Source of the DNA: Deltaproteobacteria bacterium
GTDB taxonomy: Bacteria > Myxococcota_A > Polyangia > HGW-17 > SLPX01
DNA: 38,940 bases
Direction: 5' to 3'
Assembly (NCBI GenBank): GCA_011390535.1
Contig: JAABSF010000002.1
Location: 1 to 38,940 of the forward strand
Shown here piece by piece: positions 23,164 to 31,614 of the stretch. Every line of letters starts with the position of its first letter. The first letter of the stretch is position 1. The position numbers and the translations under genes are program-made. The notes below the pieces were generated by a model that saw nothing but the letters and a program-made list of their open reading frames with translations, was not told the DNA's origin and ran no database searches.

Positions 23164-26100
23164 TTATATCCTCCCTTTTTTCGATGTATAGGTTGCCAAA
23201 ACAGCTCTGCCCACCGGTTTTGGTTCTGCTGGAGCAACATATGGGGAGCTTTCTATATCTGAACAATATGGCGGGATATTTCTTATGATGCCTTCTGTCA
23301 CAAGGGTGACGCTCCCGCCGGGGTCAAAAGACATTGCCGAGAAAGCCTCTTGCTCTCGCAGCAGTCCGGCGAGCTCTCTATAAGTTGCTCCCACGCTGTC
23401 ACGTATTCTCCCGTTTACGGCAAGCACAATCATCTCTGAATCCCGGGTCAACCCCACACCAAGTTTTGGGCTGCGAAGGTTTTCCAAGTCTACTCTCCCC
23501 GATTGAGTCAATCTGGAATTTCTAGTTTTCCAACCTTCAGCCTTCAAATCTATCGCCATCCTATTGTTTTGTAAAAGCAGGGGACCTGCTTCGATGGCAT
23601 GTACCATGTCTTTCCAAAAACTCGGCCAGGCAAAATCATAAACTATTTCTGTGCCTGCGAAATATGTATCTGCCAGCAAGTCATAATACATCTCCAGATT
23701 TACACTTAAGTGTAGACCCACCGGTTTTAGTTCGATTTCATTTTGGTTTGTTTCGTCAGGCAAAATGATGTCGGTGACGTGTCGGCCGGCGAGTACCAAT
23801 ATTGCTCTGTCTTCTATGGGTATTTTGGGTTTTGAGTGGTTTAGAGTGTAAATGGCTGTTTCGTCGTGTGGTGGAACTTCTGGGTTGATAGCACTTTTTT
23901 TCCAACTGATTCGAGGAGCGGTTGGATTATTTGTTTTAATCGACCCGGGGAAATTTAGTTTCAACCTGGCAATATGGGGGCGACCGTTCTTATCAAAAGC
24001 CAGGGCGGGTCTGTTGAATAAAGGCGGAGATAATATGCGACTGTTGATCATGAGCAAGCCCAGGGGAGAACCTAACAGTTCTTTTGACAAGCCCAATTGA
24101 TGCATCACCTTTTCGCTGATCATATATCCGCCGTTCCATGCGGCAGCTACTTGGTTTCCTGTCTCCCCTTCATAACGCAGAGCTATGTCCAAAACAGTTT
24201 CTTCTGCATGTCTGGCATTTTGCAGTGCAAAGGAGAAAACGGAGTTTTCAGGGTGCATTTTTAAACGTGCAATTACAGATGTATAGGGTAGCCCATCATT
24301 ATGGCGGCCGCACATATGTTCAAGTCGAAGATGTTTTGTTTCGTGGATTTCGGTATTCTTTTCGGTCAGACTTTCCGACAAAATATTTTGTACTGGAGAT
24401 GCTGTCAGCTCTGAATGAGTTTCTATCAGACTCCAAGCTCTATCTTTGCCTCTTTCCAAACACTCTAGTGTGCGAAAAGAAGGAGAGTTAAGCAAACAGG
24501 AGAGATCCTTGCTCGTCTGCAAAGAAAAAGGGTGTCCGATTGTCGGCCGGATTCTTCGAGGCACGAACTGCAGATAGGAAGCTCCTTTGGGAATTCCCAT
24601 GAGGGCAGCCGCTGGGCTTTCGGTTATTGTCCCGAAACGAAAGCAAGGCAGATCCAAGAGGTCCAGGGTGTGTGCATTATGATCTCCCGATGCTGTTATC
24701 ATGCCATTGGACTGTCTAAGAAGCTTTATGCGTGAGAGCAGCTTTTCGCCGAGTTGTCCCAAATCCGTGCCGAAAGATGTGGACTTCGCAGCAATAATTT
24801 GAAAACGGTTTTCTGTCATGGCCTTTTTCAGGGGCGCCAACGTCTCAAGTTCTAAAAGCTGTTTTAAGTCTTGAGTTGTTGTTCTGTCACCTAATGATGT
24901 CTCTCTCGCAACAAATGTTATCGAATAATCCTCTCCGGTTCGTGCGGTTACAGCCCGCCAGTGCTCTAGGAGGTACTGTCCCAAGATAAGCAGTTCAAAA
25001 AACAAAGTCTTCCAGGAGCCTGTAAAATGAATTAAGTGTCGTGGTTGATGAACGACTTCTTGCAGAAAAATGGAGGCGTCATCTATCGGGAGGAACTGGG
25101 ACATGTTCCCAATTATTTGAGATAACAGCTTTGATGTGGGGGTTGTTCCTTCCTTGAGGGAAGAAAATGCTCCCAGTCCACTCAGGAGCCTTAAGCGTTT
25201 CACCCATGTGTTGGCATGAAAAGACAGTGAGCCCCAAAGCGTTTGTGATATTTTCCAATACTCTTCAGGATCTCCGGAGCGAGGCTCGAAATCGGGGCCG
25301 AAAACTTGCTTTGCTACAGTGCCCACTGCTCCCATGATTTGTTGCTCTGTAAGATCTTCATGGAGCCTTTTTTTGAAAAACCGGCGTCTGTACATCAGGG
25401 AGTGGTCTGAGAAGATAGTGGCTGCTTCGCCGGGGAGAGAAAACAATGCCTCGGTAGCCATCATAAAACGGACGAGCATTCTTCTTTGCACGGCGTGGCA
25501 ACGGACCAAGCTCAGAGCAAATCGAAAAATACGCTCTCTCAGCTCTCTCTCCTGGACAAGATGACCTGATTGCTCCATGAGCCCTTGTGTTGTGCTGATA
25601 TACCCCAAAAGCCAATAACCGGGAAGATATTGTCTTGTCTGTGAATTGGTTGCCGCCTTCAATTCCGTTTCTGAGCGGGAATCTATCAAGGTTTCTATCC
25701 CTTTACGCGCAATCCCAAATGCTTGTCTCTGGGACAATATCCACATGTCGGTTAGAATTTGGCGCCACGCCGGAATAAGAACGGTTTGTGAAAATCGCAG
25801 CTTCGCGACCTTCATATTGTGGGCTCGCAGTGAATCCAACTTTTTTCGATCAAAAAGCAGATCCAACGCTTCGGCTATAGCTTCTCTGTCTTTGCCTGGA
25901 CGTAAGGTTATGATTTGTAATCGTTCATCCGGCTCGTCCGGAGAGCCGATAACGTGCTGATACACAGCCTCAGGGGAAAAGTGTGTTGAAAGGATCGGGA
26001 CACCGCTTGCTGCTGCTTCTCTGATTGGCAACGCCCGGCCTTCGGTTTCACTCGGCAACAAGACGAGATCGGCGATTGTGTATATCTCTGAGAGAGTAAC

Positions 26101-27471
26101 GCCGGCAGCCGGAGATTTCTCATTGGGTGAGTCCGAAACCAACTGCCCAAAAAGAAAACCAACAAAAAAGTTTTTTGAGACAGAGGAGTCCATCTGAGAA
26201 AATGTGTAAGCTATTTTGGAGATAAACTCCTCGAAATACAGCTCATAGCCCATCCCTATGCGGCCTGTTATTAAGAGCAATATGTTTGAATATTTTGAGA
26301 GTAATCTTTTTTGCGTCTCTTTTCTTGAGAGCTCCAACAACAAGTCAAGATCACGTTCAACCCTTCTAGCTGGAACCATTCTTGTGGGCTGAAGAAGGAC
26401 AAATGTTTTTGGGTTTATTTCAAGATGAAGGTCTTTTTTTGAACTTAAAATAAGAGGCTGTCTTGAAAGGAAACTGGCAGGCTCAAAGTGATGCGCGGCC
26501 TCTGTTTCCACGGCGGTGCCATCTGATCCAAACATTTGACCGAGCCGATTATATATCGCGGTCCGATTATTTATGTTTACATCGTGGCGAAACTTTTCTG
26601 TATCTACAACTGTAGGTAGAGTGTGTACCCTGGCAGGATTGATTCCTTTGGTTTCTTTTAGATACATGCTCTGCGCTTCCGATGCGTTTGCATGTATCCA
26701 TAATGGAGAATCCCAAGGATATAAAGTCTCCAGAATGGAGGTGATTTCGGGCAAATGCTTGTTTCTATCAAAGCAAACTGATGGTAGTTGGAAGTTGGTG
26801 GCGGGCTTATGTTCCCAGAAAAAACTACCGTTTAAGCAAATCACCGGTATTCTTCCTAGTTCGGCCGCCAAAATGAGCGCTACGGTTGAAGATATGTCCA
26901 TTGGCAGCGAGAGAATATCCGCGGCTAATATAATCTCTGTCCCTGCTTCTTGGAAATAGGCCCCAAGACGTGAAGCAAGCTTTAGGGTCTGTTTCCAAAT
27001 AATCTGAGGTAATGATCGATAGGCTTCATGAGATCTTTCCAGTTTTATTCCAAAGAGTTGATGATAGGCGTCTTTCCATTGATCAAAACCTCCAAACCCT
27101 GGTATTTGGTAGTATTTGTTTTTTGGGCCTCTTATGTGCGGTGTATAAGGTAAAATTCGTCCAGCAATCCAATGGATGATGGCAGTGGGTTCTTTGTCTG
27201 TTTCCAGGGTTTTCCTTATGGCCCAAGCTGTTTTTACCAACTCATTTCCTAAAGAATCCGGGGCGAGGCGATATGAAACTACAGCGATCGAGTGTTTTGT
27301 TTTTTTTAGAAATTCTTTCAGGGAGAGATCCTGATCGCTTGTAGCAATGTCGAGATGTCTACCTTTGAGACCTTCCATCATAAGCGAAAGATCTTGCCAT
27401 GTGCCTACCCCGTATGATTCCAGAGCAGCCAGTTTTTCCACAAGATTTTGGCGTGCGTTATTATCATTCAT
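23164..27471 (-). CDS. Giant fusion: GT-B glycosyltransferase plus C-terminal phosphodiester glycosidase (NAGPA) domain
   Basis: 1435 residues, no signal peptide or clear membrane helix. Residues about 180-610 form a GT-B glycosyltransferase of the GT4 type: L-L-Q-P-T-R-M-V-P-A-R-R near 360-370 and the donor-site pattern P-S-E-T-E-G-R-A-L-P-I-R-E-A-A-A-S-G (473-490). Residues about 620-1060 are mostly helical and I do not recognise them. From about 1075 the protein resembles the phosphodiester glycosidase/NAGPA family: A-A-A-W-N-G-G-Y, a G-S-P-L-G-L-L-M block, L-A-V-N-G-R-I-R-D-S-V-G-A-T-Y-R-E-L and S-F-D-P-G-G-S-V-T-L-V (family form D-G-G-G-S). NAGPA enzymes remove a sugar from a phosphodiester-linked sugar. 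Joining transfer and removal in one chain is unusual. ATG 27471 has no strong ribosome site. Confidence 0.8.
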   Translation of the reverse strand: MNDNNARQNLVEKLAALESYGVGTWQDLSLMMEGLKGRHLDIATSDQDLSLKEFLKKTKHSIAVVSYRLAPDSLGNELVKTAWAIRKTLETDKEPTAIIHWIAGRILPYTPHIRGPKNKYYQIPGFGGFDQWKDAYHQLFGIKLERSHEAYRSLPQIIWKQTLKLASRLGAYFQEAGTEIILAADILSLPMDISSTVALILAAELGRIPVICLNGSFFWEHKPATNFQLPSVCFDRNKHLPEITSILETLYPWDSPLWIHANASEAQSMYLKETKGINPARVHTLPTVVDTEKFRHDVNINNRTAIYNRLGQMFGSDGTAVETEAAHHFEPASFLSRQPLILSSKKDLHLEINPKTFVLLQPTRMVPARRVERDLDLLLELSRKETQKRLLSKYSNILLLITGRIGMGYELYFEEFISKIAYTFSQMDSSVSKNFFVGFLFGQLVSDSPNEKSPAAGVTLSEIYTIADLVLLPSETEGRALPIREAAASGVPILSTHFSPEAVYQHVIGSPDEPDERLQIITLRPGKDREAIAEALDLLFDRKKLDSLRAHNMKVAKLRFSQTVLIPAWRQILTDMWILSQRQAFGIARKGIETLIDSRSETELKAATNSQTRQYLPGYWLLGYISTTQGLMEQSGHLVQERELRERIFRFALSLVRCHAVQRRMLVRFMMATEALFSLPGEAATIFSDHSLMYRRRFFKKRLHEDLTEQQIMGAVGTVAKQVFGPDFEPRSGDPEEYWKISQTLWGSLSFHANTWVKRLRLLSGLGAFSSLKEGTTPTSKLLSQIIGNMSQFLPIDDASIFLQEVVHQPRHLIHFTGSWKTLFFELLILGQYLLEHWRAVTARTGEDYSITFVARETSLGDRTTTQDLKQLLELETLAPLKKAMTENRFQIIAAKSTSFGTDLGQLGEKLLSRIKLLRQSNGMITASGDHNAHTLDLLDLPCFRFGTITESPAAALMGIPKGASYLQFVPRRIRPTIGHPFSLQTSKDLSCLLNSPSFRTLECLERGKDRAWSLIETHSELTASPVQNILSESLTEKNTEIHETKHLRLEHMCGRHNDGLPYTSVIARLKMHPENSVFSFALQNARHAEETVLDIALRYEGETGNQVAAAWNGGYMISEKVMHQLGLSKELLGSPLGLLMINSRILSPPLFNRPALAFDKNGRPHIARLKLNFPGSIKTNNPTAPRISWKKSAINPEVPPHDETAIYTLNHSKPKIPIEDRAILVLAGRHVTDIILPDETNQNEIELKPVGLHLSVNLEMYYDLLADTYFAGTEIVYDFAWPSFWKDMVHAIEAGPLLLQNNRMAIDLKAEGWKTRNSRLTQSGRVDLENLRSPKLGVGLTRDSEMIVLAVNGRIRDSVGATYRELAGLLREQEAFSAMSFDPGGSVTLVTEGIIRNIPPYCSDIESSPYVAPAEPKPVGRAVLATYTSKKGRI

Positions 27472-27495
27472 GCGAATGCTCTATAATAGTCAAAT

Positions 27496-27690
27496 CTATA
27501 CTGCAGATGAAAATTGAATCCATAATGATAAAATAATCCACAGTTGGACGGCAACAGCTTTAGCCTTTAATTGCGTTACCGTCTCAATATCGGCAAAAAA
27601 CCAGCATTTCCTGGAAATAAGTAACAAGTTTTTTTGAAACATTTTCCATGGTTTCTTTTGTGTCGGATGACAGCTTAATAAGCTCATCAC
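27496..27690 (-). pseudogene. Possible frameshifted short gene
   Basis: On the minus strand one frame encodes about 31 residues of helical character (D-E-L-I-K-L-S-S-D-T-K-E-T-M-E-N) and stops just after a six-T run. The neighbouring frame continues with E-T-V-T-Q-L-K-A-K-A-V-A-V-Q-L-W and a hydrophobic end before TAG at 27496. Removal of one T from the run would join both into one open frame of about 63 residues. No clear start codon is seen. It may be a decayed gene, a sequencing error, or chance. Confidence 0.25.
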
Positions 27691-27707
27691 CAAATGGTTA
27701 CAATGCA

Positions 27708-27735
27708 ATTATAAATCAAGACGATATCTCGTCAT
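27708..27735 (-). promoter_or_regulatory. Candidate sigma70-type promoter (minus strand)
   Basis: On the minus strand ATGACG (27735-27730), a 16-base spacer and a perfect TATAAT (27713-27708). The start would be near 27701, upstream of the broken short gene and of the GT-NAGPA gene. Confidence 0.45.
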
Positions 27736-27857
27736 CATAACACACCGAAGTTCTTTTTTTACAGCACTGGTGCAATAATTGAAAGAGTTGTGTAACAATA
27801 ATTCGTTTTCCGAACCAGAAGGAACGAGAAAGGCGGCGGGATGTAATTCAAAAATTT

Positions 27858-28646
27858 TTAGGTTTTTCGTACTTTTTCAAGTGTCGTTTTAATGAGATTG
27901 ACATTTACGCAGGTGTCTTTGCATGGTCCGTTTGGGCGATGGTTTAATATTCCCATCACCGGGAGGTGTGGGATGTCACGAATACCCTCTGTAAGATCTC
28001 TTTCACAAGCTACCGCAATGATTAGTTTGGGACGTGTCTTTTTTACAATCTGACGTGCTACTTCTCCGCCTGTAGCGACGGCGATTGTGACGTTGGGCAT
28101 TTCCTCCATGAGCTCTCTTAATGAACCAAGATCGCATTTTCCACAGCTTTTGCACTTGTGGAGATCATTGGTTACTCTTATCCCGCAACCCGAAAACTGC
28201 AAGCAGTGTGGGACGAGCACAAGAATCGAAGAGTCGGCCTCTACGCTGTCAATGAGTTGACTTTGTGTCAGAGCGTTGTTGACCTCCAAAAATGACCTCT
28301 GGATCTCTTCTTTGTGTAGGCCTATCAAGCGGCCGATTAAGAGGGCCGCCGGTAAGAGAGCTTTAGTCGCCCAGTGCCGCTTGTTTCCGTTTCCCATGAT
28401 GGGTTTGCCTGTGTGAATGGCCAGCGCGGCTAATAACACTCCTCCAAGGAGGTAACTAAGTGCTCCAATGCCGATGACCATCATTACTGGGGATATATAA
28501 GATGATATTTGACGAAGCCTTGGATCCAACAAAAAGATGAACAGCGCAAAGATCAACCCCATGCCCAAAATGCTTAAGAGCGAAAGATAGAAAAAAGTAC
28601 GCTTATGGCTTCTTTCTTTGCTTTCTTCACTTTGTAATTGGCCCAT
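27858..28646 (-). CDS. DUF116 family membrane-anchored cysteine protein
   Basis: 262 residues from ATG 28646, where AAGGAAGAG lies just upstream; the frame extends to a TTG at 28742 with no ribosome site. Two membrane helices occupy about residues 18-75. The C-terminal 150 residues match DUF116: V-P-H-C-L-Q followed by C-G-I, then C-K-S-C-G-K-C-D-L-G-S-L, T-G-G-E-V-A and V-A-C-E-R-D-L-T, ending with G-P-C-K-D-T-C-V-N. The cysteine arrangement suggests a bound metal or iron-sulfur cluster, but the family's biochemical role is unknown. In other genomes DUF116 genes often sit near translation or envelope genes. Here it is the last member of the lspA-lgt-lgt run. Confidence 0.88.
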   Translation of the reverse strand: MGQLQSEESKERSHKRTFFYLSLLSILGMGLIFALFIFLLDPRLRQISSYISPVMMVIGIGALSYLLGGVLLAALAIHTGKPIMGNGNKRHWATKALLPAALLIGRLIGLHKEEIQRSFLEVNNALTQSQLIDSVEADSSILVLVPHCLQFSGCGIRVTNDLHKCKSCGKCDLGSLRELMEEMPNVTIAVATGGEVARQIVKKTRPKLIIAVACERDLTEGIRDIPHLPVMGILNHRPNGPCKDTCVNVNLIKTTLEKVRKT

Positions 28647-28757
28647 TTGCTCTTCCTTTGGAACGCTTACATCGTTATGTTGTGTATAATAGTATTCTGA
28701 AAAAAAGTCTACCCTTCTATTTTTGTTGTAAGAGAGGTTCAATGTGTAGGCAGAATG

Positions 28758-29660
28758 CTATTTCGGAGGATGAGGTGAATTTCCATGGTGCGCTTTTGCT
28801 TGACGCTGGTATAGTAGGATAAAGGCGGTTACAGTTACAAAACAAAGGATAATTGAGACTAGCTGCGATGTAGAAAGAAAAGAGGGTGCCCCCTCTGGGA
28901 TCGACAAATATTTGTTTAACAAAGGAGTCTCCAGCTTTTTGATGTACCCCCTCGTAGGATCTCCACGAAAAATTTCGGTAAAAAACCTCAGCACCGCATA
29001 TGCGATGAGATAGAGAAAAATCACCCCTCCGTGAAAAGGTTTCTTGCGCTCGAAATACAAGATTCCCATAAAAATGGCAACTTCACCAAATGATTCGTAG
29101 AGCTGTACGGGGTGCAGGGGCATTGTCTCTGATGCTGTTACGGCGAGGACACCTTTGTTTTGCAAATCATCCATTGCGACAGATTCAGCGGGAAAACGTG
29201 CCGACAGAAAACCTGTTGCAGGTTTTCCCCAACAGCATCCGACACCGTAGCAACCCAAACGACCAAGGGCGTGACCTATGGACAGACCAGGTGCGATACC
29301 ATCGGCGGCTTTCAAAAAAGAAATTTTCTTTAGTTTAACCACCAAGGCCCCGGCGCACAAGGCGGCGATTACTCCTCCATAGAAAACAAACCCTCCATCC
29401 CAAAAAGCAAAAACAGTCAAAGGGCGGGCGGAAAAGCTCTGCGGGTTTGTCAATACATACATAATTCTTGAGCCGACGATAGAGGAAACCAATATCCAAA
29501 AAAGCAGATCGAGCATGTCATCTCGCTCTATTTTCAGAAAAGCGCTTCGCCGATAGATTACAACCAACGCAGCGAGATAGCCCACCGACATCATCACACC
29601 GTATGATCCGATTACTATCGGATGCCCCAATATTTCGAACTCAAACAGTTTCGGAAGCAA
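28758..29660 (-). CDS. lgt: Prolipoprotein diacylglyceryl transferase, copy 1
   Basis: 300 residues, seven membrane helices. Start is TTG 29660 with AAGGAG eight bases before it, overlapping the end of copy 2 by 20 bases. Lgt transfers diacylglycerol from phosphatidylglycerol to the lipobox Cys. Recognisable parts: G-S-Y-G-V-M-M near the N-terminus, W-D-G-G-F-V-F-Y-G-G, the family core G-R-L-G-C-Y-G-V-G-C-C-W-G-K-P (the essential Arg is present), H-P-V-Q-L-Y-E-S-F, and R-F-F-T-E-I-F-R-G-D near the end. This copy keeps the Glu after H-P-x-Q-L-Y and is closer to the typical enzyme than copy 2. Confidence 0.94.
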   Translation of the reverse strand: MLPKLFEFEILGHPIVIGSYGVMMSVGYLAALVVIYRRSAFLKIERDDMLDLLFWILVSSIVGSRIMYVLTNPQSFSARPLTVFAFWDGGFVFYGGVIAALCAGALVVKLKKISFLKAADGIAPGLSIGHALGRLGCYGVGCCWGKPATGFLSARFPAESVAMDDLQNKGVLAVTASETMPLHPVQLYESFGEVAIFMGILYFERKKPFHGGVIFLYLIAYAVLRFFTEIFRGDPTRGYIKKLETPLLNKYLSIPEGAPSFLSTSQLVSIILCFVTVTAFILLYQRQAKAHHGNSPHPPK

Positions 29661-30615
29661 TGTTTCGGCTCCTTGCCAAAGAACGGTAGAAATAAAGGGC
29701 GACCAGAACTACCAGCAAACTGATTATTTGTGAGGTGCTCAAAAACAGCCAACTTCCACGCATGTCGGCTCTGAAGAACTCGAAAAAAAACCTGCCCAAG
29801 GAATATAGCCCCAAAAACGCAATCATAACTTGTCCGTGGAATTTTTTGCGGGGTCTTACGAATAAATAGACGATAAAGAAAATGGTTAGATTCGTAAATG
29901 CTTGATAGATCTGTGTTGGATGAACCGGGAGAGAAGGAAGATTAGCGGTTGTTAACAAACCCTCTCTGTATTGTTGCCAAGAGGCAAGGCTTCCGGATGG
30001 AAACACGGCGGCCCAAGATGCATCTGTGGTTTTACCGAAGCAACAGCCGTTCAGGTAGCATCCTATGCGGCCGAAGGTTAGGCCGAGGGGTAATAGAAAT
30101 CCGTAAATGTCCAATACTTTACCCCACTGTAATCTATGGCGCTTTACAAAAACGTAAGCAAAAAGCATGGCTGACAAAAACCCCCCATAATATGTCAACC
30201 CTCCTTGCCAACCACGAAAAGGTGCGAGGCAATCTCTTGGCGGGTGGCATTTGCCATGGGCCAAGGAACATAAGTATGAGATGTCGCCGAGCCTACACTG
30301 AGAATCATTAACGCAGCTCCGGTTTTCCAGCCCGACAGCCGGGAGCGCTTGGGGGTTTGTACAGAGCAGGATGTAGTCACCCAACATTCCGTCGAAGAGC
30401 ACATGTGCCAGCCGGGACCCGATCATGGCGAATATAACGAGATAAACCCACATGTCGGTTATTTTCACTACATTAAGATCAGTTCTCCTTGCTTCGCGGC
30501 GTGATAGGTAGAGGCTCAACCCGAAGGCCAGGGCCAGGAGAAAAAAATAGGAGGGAATAACCACTCGGCCTATGTAGGGGATTCCGCTTTCCCAGTCGAT
30601 CAGTTGAGGTCTCAT
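29641..30615 (-). CDS. lgt: Prolipoprotein diacylglyceryl transferase, divergent copy 2 with cysteine-rich insertion
   Basis: 324 residues. It shares the Lgt core with copy 1 (G-R-I-G-C-Y-L-N-G-C-C-F-G-K and R-F-F-F-E-F-F-R-A-D) but identity between the two is low. Two differences stand out. First, between helix 3 and the G-G-L-T-Y-Y-G-G element it has about 40 extra residues containing six Cys (roughly residues 84-130), likely a periplasmic loop stabilised by disulfides. Second, the H-P-T-Q-I-Y motif is followed by Gln, where copy 1 and most Lgt have Glu. Both keep the essential Arg. ATG 30615 lies one base after the lspA stop, so the two are coupled. Distinct substrates for the two copies is inference. 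Confidence 0.92.
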   Translation of the reverse strand: MRPQLIDWESGIPYIGRVVIPSYFFLLALAFGLSLYLSRREARRTDLNVVKITDMWVYLVIFAMIGSRLAHVLFDGMLGDYILLCTNPQALPAVGLENRSCVNDSQCRLGDISYLCSLAHGKCHPPRDCLAPFRGWQGGLTYYGGFLSAMLFAYVFVKRHRLQWGKVLDIYGFLLPLGLTFGRIGCYLNGCCFGKTTDASWAAVFPSGSLASWQQYREGLLTTANLPSLPVHPTQIYQAFTNLTIFFIVYLFVRPRKKFHGQVMIAFLGLYSLGRFFFEFFRADMRGSWLFLSTSQIISLLVVLVALYFYRSLARSRNIASETV

Positions 30616-30616
30616 G

Positions 30617-31363
30617 TTAACTTTTCCGGTTGCAGGGTTTTGGCTCTTTCATGGTTTTTTCTGTTTTTATATCGCTGGTAAACAAGAAAACAGCCAGAAA
30701 AAACATTCCAAGGGTTATTGCAATATCCGCCACATTAAAAATGGGCCACTCCACACCTTTGTGCCAATCGATGAAATCCACTACATATCCCCATCTCAAC
30801 CTGTCATGGAGGTTTCCCAGTGCACCTCCCAGCAGTGATGCAAAACCGAATATCATGATGGACTCATTAGCGCTGATCGGCCAACCCTTTTTTGAAGTTT
30901 CAATTAAAACTGAACTGTTTTCCGTTGCGGCTGATGATGTGATGGGTTTATTTCTGTGTGAATCGGAGACGGGTTCAGGCTCGGCTTCAGCGTTTTGTTT
31001 AGAGCTGTTTTCAAGACAGGTCCGTTCACGAAAGAAGGAAAAAACAAACAAACAGATGATTAGAATTGAGACCACTGACATCACCGTCAAGAAAAGGGCA
31101 CGCGTGTCTTTTGAAACAAAAGAGAAAAGTCCCCATGCTCCGGCGTGGTTTTCGGCATAGGTAAATCGCAACCACCCAGCTATTAACTCTAGGCCTGGCC
31201 CATGAGCGAGGGAGCTTTTAGCCCACGTTTTTGTAAGGATGTCCAGAATAAACCACGATAAGACCAAAAGGGTGAGCGTAATCCATCCGAAATGTTTTGT
31301 TTTTGTAGTTTTTAGAGTAGCTGGTGCTCCTGTAGATAATCTGTTTGGTTTATCGTTTTCCAT
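30617..31363 (-). CDS. lspA: Lipoprotein signal peptidase (signal peptidase II) with enlarged cytoplasmic loop
   Basis: 248 residues from ATG 31363 (a GTG at 31372 is equally possible; neither has a ribosome site), against about 160 to 170 for most LspA. Catalytic regions are intact: F-T-Y-A-E-N-H-A-G-A-W-G, G-G-A-L-G-N-L-H-D-R, V-V-D-F-I-D and W-P-I-F-N-V-A-D, with the two active-site Asp in the last blocks. The extra length comes from an N-terminal 25-residue tail and about 55 polar residues inserted between the second and third helices, a loop that faces the cytoplasm in E. coli LspA. It cleaves diacylglyceryl-prolipoproteins made by Lgt; the adjacent lgt genes fit this. Confidence 0.94.
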   Translation of the reverse strand: MENDKPNRLSTGAPATLKTTKTKHFGWITLTLLVLSWFILDILTKTWAKSSLAHGPGLELIAGWLRFTYAENHAGAWGLFSFVSKDTRALFLTVMSVVSILIICLFVFSFFRERTCLENSSKQNAEAEPEPVSDSHRNKPITSSAATENSSVLIETSKKGWPISANESIMIFGFASLLGGALGNLHDRLRWGYVVDFIDWHKGVEWPIFNVADIAITLGMFFLAVFLFTSDIKTEKTMKEPKPCNRKS

Positions 31364-31577
31364 CGGGTTCACAGGACGTTTTTCTTTCGGTGCTTCGCTT
31401 TTTGCGTTGTTTTCATTGCAGTTTATAGCTCTGGAACCTTAACTCGCTTAAAACGTTAAGCTACCAGCAGTGTGCGTGAAGGGCAATAATACTGGAGTTG
31501 ATTTGTGAGGGCAATCCATCTGGAGACGTTTCTCAGGGTGATAAAAATAGCACAGTCGGCATAAGGTTATGGAAAAC

Positions 31578-31607
31578 TTGTTTTTTGTCGGTTTCTTGAG
31601 CTATACC
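31578..31607 (+). promoter_or_regulatory. Candidate promoter placing the nadB start at its start codon
   Basis: TTGTTT (31578-31583), an 18-base spacer and TATACC (31602-31607). The expected transcription start is at about 31614, one base before the ATG, and there is no Shine-Dalgarno, so the messenger may be leaderless. Confidence 0.4.
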
Positions 31608-31614
31608 TCGTTAC

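Larger units (their letters stand above)
27472..27857. other. 386-base gap between DUF116 and glycosyltransferase-NAGPA genes
   Basis: AT-rich. It holds a promoter-like sequence on the minus strand (27708-27735) and, downstream of it, a stretch that reads like a short gene broken by a frameshift (27496-27690). Confidence 0.5.

Noticed and set aside
27628..27645. A-AAA-AAC slippery heptamer in the broken short gene, considered as a programmed -1 frameshift site
   Set aside because: The frame read before the heptamer in the required phase does not look coding, and the actual frame break is at a later T-run.
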